Shown here piece after piece: positions 1 to 11,473 of a stretch of 64,000 nt of DNA; the stretch's first letter is position 1; the number at the start of each line of letters is the position of its first letter. The stretch is from Chaetoderma sp. LZ-2023a (taxonomy: Eukaryota; Mollusca; Caudofoveata; Chaetodermatida; Chaetodermatidae), in contig CM067360.1 in assembly GCA_034401795.1 (NCBI GenBank), positions 47,772,260-47,836,259 of the forward strand. Direction: 5' to 3'. The notes below the pieces were generated by a model that had not been told where the DNA came from, made no database searches, and saw only the letters and a program-made list of their open reading frames with translations. The position numbers were made by a program, and so were the translations under genes.

Positions 1-13
1 TTTGACCATTAAA

Positions 14-236
14 GGGGCTTACCACTCGGGGCTGAATGACTGATGTCAAAATTTTAAATCTTCAAATTAAGTTAAAAGATGAAGTGTTTTAATTTTTCAA
101 CAAATTTGGTGGAAGATGGTGGGTGCTATCGTAGACACCAACAACGTCCACCAATATTGTTCAAACATGTACACCAGTTTCTTTGCTATTAACACAGTAA
201 AAGATAGAATAGTGACATCAGAGTGGTAAGGGTTAA
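14..236. repeat. Palindromic MITE, family 3 (long imperfect hairpin)
   Basis: The two halves are roughly inverted: a GGTGGAAGATGGTG segment in the left half pairs with CACCAACAACGTCCACC-type sequence in the right half, and GACATCAGAGTGGTAAGG at the right end mirrors CTTACCACTC at the left. The same design recurs near 1,003, 35,627 and 46,698. No coding capacity is visible, so this is a non-autonomous foldback or MITE. Confidence 0.65.
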
Positions 237-1002
237 AACTGTTTTTCAAGACATAACTATTTAGCCATCAACAATCAGATGAGATTTTTATTGATGTGAA
301 GAGTATTCTGTTGAATATTTTAATACTAAATTGCCTGCGACCCATTACTGCATATCGCAACAACAAGATAAATTAGTTTCAAAATATTCAACAGTTTACC
401 TGTATAATTGTTTTGTAATCGAGACACATAAATTTTAGGGGCTAAATTGTTAAGGCACATGATCTAGTTGACTTGAACAGATTTTAAAATATGTATAATT
501 TTTCATTAAAATCTTATAATTCAACGCTTCCTGGTTCTATTTAACGAGTCTCAACTGTACTACATCACATTATTATAGAGTATAAATTTGAATGAACATT
601 TACAGTGATGGTCAACGCTCCATCGACCATATAGCTAAGTGTCGTCTTGAAAACTGGGACGAAATTCTCTCTGCAATAAGTTGCATTCCTAAAACCTCAT
701 TATTTAATGATTATTTCTACATAGATAAATCACAGTGACTTGTTCAAATAACTCATCAGCATTTAAACTCCTCAGCGTATTTCTTTATTATTGTCCATGG
801 TGGAAGGATCCACACTTTGCCTGTCACCAGTTCCTGATGCTTTGATTTGATTTATCACCATTAATTGTTGTGTGATGTTCACTAACATTAAATTCAGAAT
901 AAATGTTTTCATCATTTAGGAAGCGTACTGGCAAATTTATTTAATTACTTGTCACTGTTCAGGATAATATCACTCAGTCAAATCTTTATACTGGCTATAT
1001 TT
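237..1002. other. AT-rich non-coding stretch
   Basis: I see no coding ORF, RNA gene or long repeat here. A fragment of the 91-bp palindrome family (AAAATATTCAACAG) lies near 395. Confidence 0.4.
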
Positions 1003-1134
1003 AACCATTACCACTTTGTCAAAATTTTTGATTTTCAATAAATTTGGTGGAAGATGGTGCTGTCGTTGAAAAATGTACACCAGTTTCTTGCAGCAGGAAA
1101 AGATAGAATATTGACATCAGAGCGGTAAGGGTTA
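1003..1134. repeat. Palindromic MITE, family 3 (shortened copy)
   Basis: It shares TTTGGTGGAAGATGGTG, the TGTACACCAGTTTCTT segment and the GACATCAGAGCGGTAAGG end with the copy at 14-236. The middle of the hairpin is shorter. Confidence 0.6.
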
Positions 1135-1299
1135 AACTTGTCTCAACACTAAAATCAAAATATCTTGATGTATCAAAGTAACCACACAGAAAACATGATC
1201 AATATCTTGAAATTATTTCAACTATAAGCACTTTCAGCTTTGGAGAGCAACAGCCTCAAATCAGTATCGAAATATTCAACAGGAAACCATTTGACATCC

Positions 1300-1605
1300 C
1301 TGACATCATTGACCCAGCAGATGACATTTACCAATGGAACAATGGTCACAGTAAAAAATGTGGATGAAGAAATGTTGGTGTCGTTGACATTATTTACAAC
1401 GGGAAAAGTACCATTAATCACTCGGGCAGCCATCACAGACACTTGATCAACAGTTCAATTGTCACAATACTGACATTTACCAAAGGGGCAATGGTGAGGT
1501 CACAGTAACAAATTTGGATGCGAAATGCAAGAATATTGTCATGATAGACCAACAAGAAAAGTACCATTAATCAATGGGGGCAGCCATCCCCGACACACCA
1601 TTGAC
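1300..1605. repeat. Two-copy direct repeat, about 170-bp period
   Basis: Segments 1,300-1,441 and 1,470-1,603 share GACATTTACCAA, GGTCACAGTAA, AAAAGTACCATTAATCA and GGCAGCCATC in the same order. Short ORFs on both strands here are by-products of the repeat and resemble no known protein. Confidence 0.55.
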
Positions 1606-1852
1606 ATTTCTGACAAATCTTGTTGTAGTCCATTACCAATTTACGAAACTTGACACAAATTACTTTCCCCAAAGGGTTCAATACTTTAAATGCTTTAAAG
1701 ACCCAGAGTTATGGCCCTTATTTAAAGGCATGGCTACTTCATATTCATAGTGCGAATAGATACTGCCTGAAGGAACATATCTGCTAAATTTGTTTTTAAT
1801 CCATCAACAATTGACAAAACAATGTATTTTACCTAACTATATAACAAATCTG

Positions 1853-2530
1853 TGAAGTTTCATTGGGATCAAATAAGCCCTTGATAAATTAAAAGACCAT
1901 TGGAATACTTTAACATTCTTCTAATTCTGGGGTTATGCAGGATATAAATCATACAAAAACAAACTAAGTTCAAAACCAGTAAAAATAAGGAAAGAACTTG
2001 AAAATCATATTTTTTGTTATGTAGACCAAACGCACCGATGGCATAAAACAAAACTGCAAAGTTTCAATGGGATTGGATAAGTCCTTCATTGCTTAAATGT
2101 CACATGAAAAACTAACATTGTTCTAATTCTTGGCCTACAGTAAGCAGGATATATATCACACAAAAATATTCTAAGCCATGGCCAAAACGCCGGAAAATTA
2201 TTGAACAAATTTGAAAATCGCAATCAATATGATTGACTGTATGCAATGATAGCACAGAATAAATCTGTAAAGTTGTATTGACATCGGACAGATAAGCCAT
2301 TGATGAATTAAATATCCATGGAAAAACTAACATTTACCTAATTCTTGGTGCAAAATAAGCAACGTTCAGACCCCGTAAAAATATGGAACAAATTTGAAAA
2401 TTATTTCAAATATGATGGAGACTAGATGCCATGATGGTATAGATCAAATATGTAAAGTTTCATTAACATTGCATATGTCCTTGATGAATTAAATGTGCAT
2501 TGAAAAATTTTAACATTTACCTAATTCTTG
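1853..2530. repeat. Tandem repeat, about 190-210 bp unit, 3-4 copies
   Basis: Units begin with an AAGTTTCATTGGGAT-like segment near 1,853, 2,057, 2,268 and 2,454. Each continues with a 'TTGATGAATTAAAT' segment, 'AACATTTACCTAATTCTTG' and an ATGGAACAAATTTGAAAAT-like segment. Copies are diverged by point changes and small indels. No protein-like signal is visible. Confidence 0.6.
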
Positions 2531-2599
2531 TCACGCCGGACGTTATTTGGATCGATCGCTATGTTGAGATCCTCCGCTTCACTATGGGATCGACAAAAA

Positions 2600-2690
2600 A
2601 CCTGTCCCTCTTAAAGAACTGTTTGTTTTGAAGAACTATCTTAAAGAACTATTTGTCTTAAAGAACAGATTGTCTTAAAGACCAATGGCA
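2600..2690 (+). repeat. Short TTAAAGAACTGTTTG array upstream of the THAP gene
   Basis: Four to five degenerate units of about 17-20 bp lie 290-380 bp upstream of the THAP start codon. They share their sequence with the long array at 22.1-23.8 kb and the small one near 20.05 kb. Confidence 0.6.
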
Positions 2691-2828
2691 ACAAAGCAAA
2701 ACATATAAAATGTATATAGTCGTCTGTGTTATTTAAAAAAATATATCACAACGAATTCAAAATGATACATATTTACGCCAAAAATTTGCATTTATTTGCA
2801 ATTACAGTTTAGTTTGGAGACTATTAGT

Positions 2829-2862
2829 CACGTGGTTGCTGTGACGTCACATCGAGGAAACA
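2829..2862 (+). promoter_or_regulatory. E-box plus CRE palindrome, putative promoter of THAP gene
   Basis: CACGTG (2,829-2,834) is followed by GTTGCT and GTGACGTCAC (2,841-2,850), a full palindromic CRE/ATF site, then ATCGAGGAAACA. It sits 118 bp upstream of the ATG at 2,980. Almost the same CRE-GAGGAAACA block occurs upstream of the P2X7-like exon 1 at 19,858-19,880 on the other strand. A promoter role is inferred; the motif itself is directly visible. Confidence 0.5.
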
Positions 2863-2979
2863 AAAACAACACACAGCAGGTAGTTGGTGGCCATTCATTG
2901 TCCGGCGATTTCATGAAATTTACTTAAACGTTATTCTAGCGATTGTCTATTCTAATGTAGTTTATTTAAACATAACGCC

Positions 2980-3357
2980 ATGGTGCATTACTGTTGCGCG
3001 TTTAATTGCACAAATAACGGTTGTAATAAGTCTGTTTCATTTCATTTATTCCCGAAAGACGACAAACTTAGAAAAGTGTGGATAGGTAAAATTCGTAGAA
3101 AGAATTTCCTTCCATCGTCATCAAGTAAGGTGTGCTCAGAACATTTCAAACGCAAGTGCTATGTTAAACAAACCGATGAAAACTTTTTGTTGTCTCTAGG
3201 ATTTCAGAACACCAGAAAGAGACAGCTAAAAAAGGACGCCGTGCCAACAATATTTAATTTCAATGTTACACCACCAGTGCCAGTGTGTTCAGAATCAACA
3301 GTTGACCCTCCAACAAAACGTCGGAAGACAGTTGTCCAAAAACTAACTCATCGAAGG
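2980..3357 (+). CDS. THAP zinc-finger exon 1 of a transposase-derived gene
   Basis: This exon encodes about 126 residues opening with an N-terminal THAP domain, a C2CH zinc-binding DNA-binding fold. Visible features are Cys5 or Cys6 and Cys10 in CCAFNC, the conserved Trp near residue 34, Cys-x2-His-Phe (CSEHF) near residue 52, and AVPTIF near residue 87, the motif that closes THAP domains. The ATG is at the correct distance from the first cysteine. A potential splice donor (AGG|GTATGT) ends the exon in phase 0, and the open frame runs only to 3,396 beyond it. Downstream pieces from 4.84 kb match the body of THAP-bearing DDE transposases. The domain is intact although the rest of the gene is broken. 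Whether it is still expressed is unknown. Confidence 0.75.
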
Positions 3358-3387
3358 GTATGTGTTTCATTTAGTATTGATATCAAC

Positions 3388-3525
3388 AACAGTTAAATTT
3401 TCCAATAATTAGAAAATGTAAAATGTAACTGAATAATCATACTGAACAAGTACAATTATTTATTGTACTTGTTCAGTATGATTATTCAGTTCCATTTTAT
3501 AATTATTGGAAAATTTAACTGTTAT
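3388..3525. repeat. Near-perfect palindrome (hairpin) in the THAP intron
   Basis: The centre is near 3,457. CTGAATAATCATACTGAACA and its complement, followed by AGTACAAT/ATTGTACT, give an almost perfect inner stem of over 25 bp. The outer arms AACAGTTAAATTTTCCAATA and its inverse extend it to 138 bp. It starts just inside the putative intron and overlaps the last codons of the unspliced ORF. Confidence 0.75.
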
Positions 3526-3574
3526 TAAACTGTTAAATATTTTGAAAACAATTTGACTGTGAACCATTGCTGCC

Positions 3575-4750
3575 AGCACAACATTTTACCAGGCAAATAA
3601 ACCTCAAAATATTCAACTGGTGGGAGTGGGGTGGGTTGCTAGCACAACAGTTTGGCAAATAAACCTCAAAATATTCAACTGTTGAATATTTTTAAAACTA
3701 ATTTGATTAGAGTCTGTTGCTGACTATCAAGGTGGAGGGAGGGAGTGGGTGGGGTGTGTGTGTATTTTCCCATTTAACTGCAAATTCATTCAAAATAATT
3801 TTTTTAGTTTCTCATAGAAGATGTCCATGTGCAGGCCAAGACTATTTTGAAATTTTCCCACTGGAATGACTGGCTCGGTGTGTTAAATCTTCAAAAATAG
3901 TCTTGGTCTGCAAATGGATACTTTTCCAAGACCACTGCAGAAGCCGTTTTTGGCCAGCTCGAATGTTAAAGGGTTAAATGATTAAGAGATTTCTGAAAGA
4001 ACCCAGTTAACAACACAATATCATTTTCATTATCAACCTTATAGACTGGCCATCCGGAAATATAAACTCAAGCTAATCACTTTAAAAGAATCTTGACAAA
4101 GAATATCTAGCGAGTACAGTCAAGGGTGCTCAAGTGACCACCTGTGTTTTGCGGGCCAAAAAATGGCAGTGTGTTAATACAGATTTTTGTATGAACATTT
4201 TTAATATTGGCTATCGGAAGCATAGTATAGTCAGTCATCTTGTCTCATTAACCATTTGGTGCCCAAACCTGCCTTTGTAGTGGTCTTTAGAACTACCCAT
4301 TTGCAGGCCAAGAGAAGATGATAACCGAACCAATCCAGATTAACCCTTGAACTTCCAGTATCTCAATTTCAAGACATCTGTCAGCTGACTGTACAGGAAA
4401 GAAGTTGAATATTTTGAAAGTGATTTCACTGGGACCTGTTGCTGACATAGACAGGAGCAGCTCCCATTGAAATTAGATTCAAAATATTCAACAGAATGTT
4501 CCCTACATCAGAGAATTTGCCATTTCTTACTTGTAAACTTTAAATGGTTAACGCATTGACAAGAGAATTTCTTAGTGTTTCCAAGGTGATCATATTTATT
4601 ATATGTTGTTAAGACCCTTTCAATGATAAAGTAAATTGTCTACAATGTAAAATACATTTTGTTGAATGTTTTGAAATTAATTTAACTGGAAGCAGTTGCT
4701 ACCAACGGAAAGGACTTCCTGTCAAATTGATTTCAAACTATTCAAGTTTT
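3575..4750. repeat. THAP intron filled with MITE fragments
   Basis: The stretch contains pieces of the 91-bp palindrome family (3,585-3,705, 4,400-4,490 and 4,665-4,745) and degraded copies of palindromic MITE family 1 (3,790-3,976 and a half copy at 4,249-4,345). No exon is recognisable between the THAP exon and 4,839. Confidence 0.55.
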
Positions 4751-4838
4751 TCTTGTATGTTTGCCTTGAAGATGAGATACACAGAATTCATCGGCAAGTG
4801 TTAATCACATCTAATATTGTCTTTTTTCACTTTTTCAG

Positions 4839-6862
4839 ACAATCGCTGATTTAATAAAACCTCGTGTAGCCAAGACCTCTACCGAATATCATTTTCAGCA
4901 CACAAAACATTGTCATCAATCCAGAGTATAAATGATGGTGAGCAACTTGCACAAGACAGTCTGTGTGAAAGTGATGCTGCCCTGTCAGTACCAGTTTCTG
5001 TCTGCTTTGCCGACAAAGCTATCCAAGTTGACACTGCCGAGCTACAGCTGTATGCGTCTGGTCTGCTTTGTCCTGTAGTATTTTCATACCAATCTGAAAT
5101 GGCTGCTGTATCTCGTGATATGTTACCTCCAGCATCATGTGCAGCAGCAGCATCAACAGTGTCTACTACTTCAGAATCATCTGCTAGTTTCTCGGCTCCA
5201 GTCATACCAGTAGCAACTTCAACACCATCGAAGAAGTCAGCCACCTTTTCTGCTCCGTCTGCCAACTATCATTCAATATCGCGGATGATGATGATGATTA
5301 TATACCGGATAAACATGATTACACATACAATCCTTCTGATGATAGTGTCGATGAAAGCTGTGAAGAGGATAGTGGCGAATTCTATGCAGCAAACTTCGAA
5401 ACTACTACCCCTGATAAGGAGGAAATTTCTAGTATTCGAGTCATGCCTCTTGAAACTCTTTACATTTTGTATGATCTGTGGTTCTGTGTGCTACAACACC
5501 TCAACACGTATAGTTGGTTCTATGGTCATAATCAAAGGAGTTTGCCTGAATGGACATGACATTTTATGGAATAGCCAGCCTACAGATCGAACCATGCCAT
5601 GGGGTAATTTGCTGGCAGCAGCTTCTATACTCTTGTCAGGACTCTTACCAACAGCCGTCATTCGCATGTTCCGTTTCATAAACATGCCATTTATATCGAC
5701 TCGACATTTCTTTAATTATCAGAAGTTTTATTTTCATCCAGCCATTAAAACAGTGTGGTTACAACATCAACAGATGATATTGGAATCAATTCGTGATCGC
5801 CCTATTAGTGTAGCTGGTGATGCACGGTGAGATTCACCTGGTCACTGTGCCAAGTATGGGAGTTACACACTGATGGAAGTTAATTTGCGGAAGATTGTTT
5901 CTTTCAGCCTTGTTCAATCTAACGAAGTGAAGAATCCTTCATGGATGGAGTTTGAAGGCTTTAAGCGTTGTCTAGCATACATGCAATCACACGGCATGAC
6001 TATAACAAAGATTGTGACAGATCGGAATGTTCAAATCCGTAAGTTTATGTGAACTGAAAGGCCAGAAATAGGTCACTCTATTGACATTTGGCATGTTTCC
6101 AAGGGTTTGAAAAAGAAACTGTGCACACTTTAAAAAAAAAAAGGATTTGAAGCTGCAGCAGACTGGAGTCAGTCAATTTCCAACTTTTTATATTGGATCG
6201 CAGCTAGCAGTAATGAATGTGGTTCTGTTATGCAGGATAAGTGGCTAAGCATCCCTTTTCACATTGCTGACATACACGACAACCACCCAGGTGCAACATT
6301 TCCATCATGTCTTCACCCAAAACCGGAAGGGCCGGACAAAAGAAAGAAGTGGTTAAAATCTGGAAGCAAGTGCCATGAAAAGATTGTGTCAATGTTAACA
6401 TGTAAAAATATATTAAAAGATGTTGCTCAATTTTCAAACGATAGGATAAGCTCCCTCGAGGCCTTCCACTGTGTCATTTTGCACTTCGCCCCTAAAAACA
6501 CTCACTACTGGTTTGAAGGGATGTACTCTAGGCTGTGTTTAGCAACCTTACATTATAATGAGAATAGTGATAGACTACAGGCAACGACATCTGATGGTGG
6601 AAAACGATTTGGGGTGAGGTATAGGAAACAGAATAAGGGGAAAGCCACAGTTTCTCCAATTCTAGAAGAGTGTACCTTTGATTATGTCAAAGAACTTCTA
6701 GAAATCATTAATGATGAGAGACTGAATGCTCCGTCTTTCAGGGAAGTGATTAGGGCTGGGAATGGAAATAGCTTGTTTGTTCCCCCACCATTGACATCAA
6801 TGGTTGAGAACAAACCAGCAAAGGAAGATGCAATTGCTCAACACAAAAGTCGTTTCATTTAA
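4839..6862 (+). pseudogene. Broken THAP-associated DDE transposase body
   Basis: A good acceptor (TTTTTCAG) precedes 4,839. An acidic and Ser/Thr-rich linker lies in changing frames (KAIQVD near 5,027; an Asp run near 5,285). The core begins near 5,425 with RKFLVFESCLLKLF, then NLLAAASILLSG and GDAR-stop-DSPGHCAKYG. LVQSNEV, TDRNVQIRKF, SIDIWHVSKG and, near 6,500, YWFEGMYSRLCLATLHYNEN follow. These match in order the transposase body found with THAP domains in many invertebrates (P/Kolobok-type THAP transposons; exact family uncertain). Lesions are frame changes near 4.9 and 5.3-5.4 kb, TGA at 5,828 where Cys is expected in the DSPGH block, TGA near 6,049, and a stop beside an A-run near 6,131. 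The last 210 codons (6,230-6,862) are open. No terminal inverted repeats were recognised. Confidence 0.7.
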
Positions 6863-7320
6863 TGTGCTGCGTCAGTTTAAATCAATAAGCAACAATGGCT
6901 ACCTGGAGACTACCACTATTATAATGGATTTTGGTACTAGATGATAGTTTGAAAGTACTTTACCTGGAAGCTGTTGGTCTTCTGAGCAGCAATTCAGCTT
7001 CTATAATCAAATTACTTTCAAAATATTCACCAATTTTACCTCTGTGGGCTTCTTTGCAGCTGAAATATAGTAATTTTTGGCAGATGGGCTAGTCATGTGT
7101 CATGATCAGATTGCCATGGATGGTGTGGATGTCAGTAGATGATAGAAAAATATTGTCAACAATTTCTTTGTATAATTCAAGCTTATTTATGCACTGTACA
7201 TGTGATCATTAAAGAGAAGTCTTGAATTGGTGGTTGCCATCATAAAATGATAGATGAGCCAAATATTTTTGAAAATAATTTGCCTAGAAACTACAATCAG
7301 CTAAGCAGGAAATCAAAATA
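6863..7320. other. Non-coding, palindrome-family fragment
   Basis: Positions 6,945-7,045 are a diverged copy of the 91-bp palindrome family (GGAAGCTGTTG ... AAATATTCACC). Nothing else is recognised. Confidence 0.4.
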
Positions 7321-7539
7321 AGGCTTTTTACAGGCACAAAAAAGCTGGTTCCGGTGAATTTGCGATTGTTGATACACGGCGTGCATGTATATCTTTTGTT
7401 GCTATACAGTAATACTGTGGGAGTGCTAAAGATAAAATAAGACCAAATGAAATTCTTGATCTAAGAAATATTCTGATGGATATCCTGAAATTATCGTGGC
7501 TTCCAGTCAAACTAATTTCAAAATATTTAATAGTCTACC

Positions 7540-8740
7540 TAATATTTAACAATTTAACAATCATTTGCGTCATGTGTAGGCTGATGTTACAATCAAAATG
7601 CATAAAGAATGACGTATCAAAAAGAGCGTATAATCCGTCTGATAAGTGTACAAATTGTATCGCATGTGTTTACTATTTAACCATTTAATGACCAAATTTT
7701 CCCAAGAAAATCAAGAAATTTGTTATTGAATATCCATTTTCAGGTCAAGATAAGACTATTTTTTGAAAATTTACCACTAGAATGGCTGGCTCACTTACAG
7801 AGTCTTCTTGACCTGTAAATAGACATTCCTCAAGGTCAATGCAGAGGTGGGATTGGGCCGGCTCCGTCATGAAAGGATTAAGTCTGTTGAATATTTTGAA
7901 AATAATTTGACTGGGTGTCACCTGGTCACTATGGACAAGTGGTCTTATAATACAATAGATGGATCCAATTTGTCACTCAAGTATCTGATGTCATAATCAA
8001 TTACGTCACATGTCGGCTGACATCATAAGCAAAATACATGAGTGACATATCCAGCTGTCACGTGTACGAATTGTATGTCTTTATTTATATCATCTGGTCC
8101 CTATGGACAAGTGGTCTCATAATACAATCGGTTTAGCATTGCTTATGGGTGTCAAACTAGATATCTGTAATATTTTACATGTATAATTTGTATGCGCCAG
8201 TAACGGTTTTCAGTCACATAGCTTTCAAAATACTGACCCAGTGTCACCTGGTCACTATGGACAAGTAGTCTTATAATATAATGGATAGATCCAATCTGTC
8301 ACTCAAGTATCTGACATCATACTCAATTATATTACATGTAGGCTAACGTCACAATTAAAATGCATAAAGAATGACGTATTTAGCTCTGTCATGAAAGTGA
8401 ATAAATCACCTGATAAGTGTACAAATTGTATGTTTTTGATATATTTACTATTTAACCAACATTCTGCTAAATATTTTGAAAATAATTTGACTGGGCAACA
8501 GGACCCAGTCAAATAAGTTTCCAAATACTTAACAGCTTTACCCGTAAAGTTTTACCATGAAAACAGGACTCTTGGAAGTCGGATTCAACATGTATATATT
8601 GTATGAGCTAGTAACGCCTTTCAGTCGCATTGACAAGTTGTCTCGTAACACAATTCGTATACCATATTGGACTAGCTATATCAATAATATTTAACATGTA
8701 TATTTTGTATGAGGCAAGCTGACATTTTTATTTACATTTG
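7540..8740. repeat. Degenerate direct repeats with embedded MITE
   Basis: The block AATGCATAAAGAATGACGTA ... GATAAGTGTACAAATTGTAT occurs at about 7,600-7,665 and 8,350-8,430, and a diverged version lies near 8,000-8,075. CACCTGGTCACTATGGACAA occurs near 7,920 and 8,240, with a shorter variant near 8,090. A family 1 MITE lies at about 7,680-7,881, and a 91-bp-type palindrome at 8,464-8,545. Short ORFs here are not protein-like. Confidence 0.55.
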
Positions 8741-8759
8741 AGCTAGAATTATACGTGCC

Positions 8760-10190
8760 CACTAAAGATAAGTGGTCAGTCTGTGGTTGCAATGAAGAGG
8801 TGTACTTTGGGGCGGAATGGTACTAGAATGCATTCGATGACCAACTGTGACATTTTAACTTATGGTGTAGATCCCCATATAAATGTCCTTAACACATTTG
8901 GTGGAATTCATTGATCTGATCTATATCAATCAACATCCATGTCATAATCGAACTTAGTCATTTCAACTGACACCTCAGTCAAATGACATCACTAATTGTC
9001 AGAGGACTGTCCGGGTAGCGTCAGAAGCATGTAATTTGAAGGCAATACGACATTGCATAATATTTTGCTGAATACATTTGAAAATAATGCCACAGGAAGC
9101 TGTTGTCAAATTATTTTCAAGATATTCACCAAATTAACTTTAGTTTTGCAATGAAATTGAGTTATCGCAGTGGATGGAGTCTAGCTCGCTAAAGTGGATC
9201 CATGAATTACACCTAACAGTTTAGAAGATAGCGTGACTGATATAATGTTTATGATACTTGAACTTTTGATTTTCCCTCAAGACCCCCCCCCCCAAACGTC
9301 ATTTCTCACAGGTTGACAAAATGGCAATAATATTTTGCAAGGACATTCACATTCTTGTATATCTAAATCCAGAATATTGTTCGCTTGGAAACCGGTTACG
9401 AATTGCTGCAATTACGCATGCTGGTAAGACTCTTCGATTGTCTTTGCCTAGGTAGTGATAGATCCATCTAGCAAACTGCCGGTATGATACATATCTGTAT
9501 TTTCTGAAAAAAGCATAGAATGTAATTTATATGTAAATATGTGCTTCTGTGCCAAAATACTGCTAATGTTACTTCGCATACATGAATAAAACAGTTATGA
9601 ATTTAATTTTATTTCGCTTGTACTATTGTGGTCCCAGACTGCTATTTCCACGATGTATGATTTGCTTGCCATGCAGAGGTTATGCTATAATAAGCTAACT
9701 ACAAGATTTCATTTCATTACACATAACAGATAAAAGAAATTCTATTCGATACATTCGCTCAGTGTTGAGAATATTTTGAAACTATTTTGATTGATCGAGC
9801 AATAATTTCTGCTTCAAGATAATCAAGACTCCTGTAAGATATTATAGGGCTGAGGTAAGCGAGGATTTTCAGGAACCGAACCGGTTCACGATACAGATGT
9901 CCAAATCACAAACTGGTTCACGAACCATTTTAATATGTTATTGTATGTGAGAAATTACTCCTAACAGAAAATAACATTTAAAGGCTTTACTGGTTAAATG
10001 GTAGAAAAACACGAACCACAAGTTCTGACGATGACTGTTATAAAAATAATATAAGATTCATAGCCAGCTAAGTTCTATTCATGGGCATATTCGTAAATCA
10101 CACTTAGAAGAGGACGTCAGAGATTGCTTGTCTAATAGCCCTTTCACCGACAGACCCTTGAAAAACAATTCTTTATGATATAAAATTTAC
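8760..10190. other. AT-rich non-coding stretch
   Basis: There are no supported genes. A C11 run lies at 9,283-9,293 and a degraded palindrome at 9,057-9,140. An open + strand segment at about 9,335-9,430 ends at a donor-like GTAAG but resembles no family I recognise. Confidence 0.35.
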
Positions 10191-10281
10191 TGTTGAATAT
10201 TTTGGAATTAATTTGAATGGAAGTTGTTGCTGCCTAAGGCAGCAACAGCTTCTAGTCAAATTAATTCCAAAATATTCAACA
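10191..10281. repeat. 91-bp palindromic MITE
   Basis: The element starts TGTTGAATATTTT and ends AAAATATTCAACA, with centre GCTGCC-TAAGGCAGC. Arms are complementary almost throughout. The same length (91 bp) and design recur at 30,347 and 63,353. Confidence 0.8.
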
Positions 10282-10341
10282 GTTTTCATGGTTCATCTTC
10301 CCTTGGTTTGGATTTTCCGAACCAATGAATGTTCCTTACAG

Positions 10342-10343
<2 letters not shown>

Positions 10344-10418
<75 letters not shown>
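10344..10418. repeat. (TA)n microsatellite
   Basis: About 37 uninterrupted TA dinucleotides. They create a spurious Tyr-Ile ORF. Confidence 0.95.
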
Positions 10419-10420
<2 letters not shown>

Positions 10421-10553
10421 GATGGTGTGAGTTATTGCTCCCATTCAAAACAGGGGCCCAACTTTCCCCCCCTTCACAGGTGTAATCAAATCAAAGATTT
10501 TTCAGGCAAGAACATGATGTGTGGTGTTGAACAATAATGAACCAGCAACTTAC

Positions 10554-10775
10554 TTATGAATAACTTGTGTTCCTGGTCTAGCTCCTGTATTCTCGCAATA
10601 GTAGAAGAAAGCTGTCTCAAGAGAATCTGTGTCTAGGCATACAGAATGAAATCCAGAATGGTGTGTAATGCAGTTGACATTTTGGGTTTCCATTTTTCTC
10701 ACCACAAGTTCTCGAGCCATGCAACAAACTTCCTCAATGCGGGTGACCTGTGCAGGACAGTTTCCACATGTACAC
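10554..10775 (-). CDS. P2X7 C-terminal-like gene, exon 2
   Basis: The 222-nt exon is bounded by an acceptor (TTACGTACAG) and a donor (GTAAGT), with phase-2 introns on both sides. Joined to exon 1 it reads ...NLGW-CTCGNC-PAQV...EEVCC. This is the W-C-x-C-G-x-C...C-C pattern of the intracellular C-terminal (zinc/cysteine-rich ballast) domain of P2X7 receptors and of the many soluble invertebrate proteins carrying it. The exon continues through CITHHSGFHSVCLD and ends ...TQVIH. The next expected exon should carry the PSC-containing segment; it was not found between here and the window start. It may lie outside, be lost, or the gene may be a fragment. No channel domain is visible, so a stand-alone domain protein is likelier than a receptor. 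Confidence 0.65.
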
Positions 10776-10889
10776 CTGTACGTAAATATAGTAGAAACTA
10801 ATGCAATATCTCCAGCATGATTATATAATGGATGGGACAGCTGAGCATTTTGGATGTAGTAGAAGTTACACAGACTCCACACTACTATA

Positions 10890-11376
10890 TTAATTTACAG
10901 GGACAGGCATAAACATTCACAAATTAGCCAAATGCGAGTAAGATTGTAAGCTGGCTAATAAAAAGCATGTCGCACTCTTTGGCTACTAATGCTCTTATTT
11001 TACTGACACAGTCAAACTGGAGTAATCATTTCAACGCTGAGGTCTCAATCTCATTTTAAATCTCCAATTTTGAAGCAACTATGCAAACAAACTTGATTAT
11101 TTTAAATCAATTTTGGTTGGAGCCTGGAAAGTGTTGCTGCATAACAGCTTGCAGTTAAATTATTTTCTAAATAGTCATCAAAATAATACAATTATATATA
11201 TTACATTATTAAGAACTTGTATCGGATCTGCAGTTAGAGCACATTTTATCTAAATGCATCTTCAATGGTGTCCATGGATGGGTCCAATGCAGTGGTACAG
11301 ACGTTCCAGACCCCACCCCACCTAATGGATTCAAATTTGCGCTTGTGAGCCCTTAGCCTCAACCAAATAGCACACC
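10890..11376. other. Intronic AT-rich sequence
   Basis: No gene is seen. A degenerate palindrome fragment (11,090-11,175) resembles the 91-bp family. Confidence 0.35.
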
Positions 11377-11463
11377 TGTTGAATAGTTGGAAAATAATTT
11401 GACTGGAAGCCATTGCTGCCTTAGGAAGCAACAGCTTCCAGTCAAATTATTTTCCAAATTTCT
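11377..11463. repeat. 91-bp family palindrome next to the DIRS insertion
   Basis: TGTTGAATAGTTGGAAAATA pairs with TTATTTTCCAAAT around a GCTGCCTTAGGAAGC-type centre. The distal end has decayed; the DIRS left end lies about 10 bp beyond. Confidence 0.7.
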
Positions 11464-11473
11464 CAGTGTAAAT

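Noticed and set aside
4879-5265. Minus-strand 128-codon ORF
   Set aside because: Antisense shadow of the THAP transposase linker, whose + strand reading has family motifs on both sides.
7328-7688. Two short ORFs near 7.4 kb as exon 3 of the P2X7-like gene
   Set aside because: Neither contains the expected PSC or Arg/Tyr-rich segment, and no suitable acceptor is visible.
9335-9430. Possible extra exon on + strand ending at GTAAG
   Set aside because: No acceptor-exon-donor logic with neighbours and no family recognised; too short to support.
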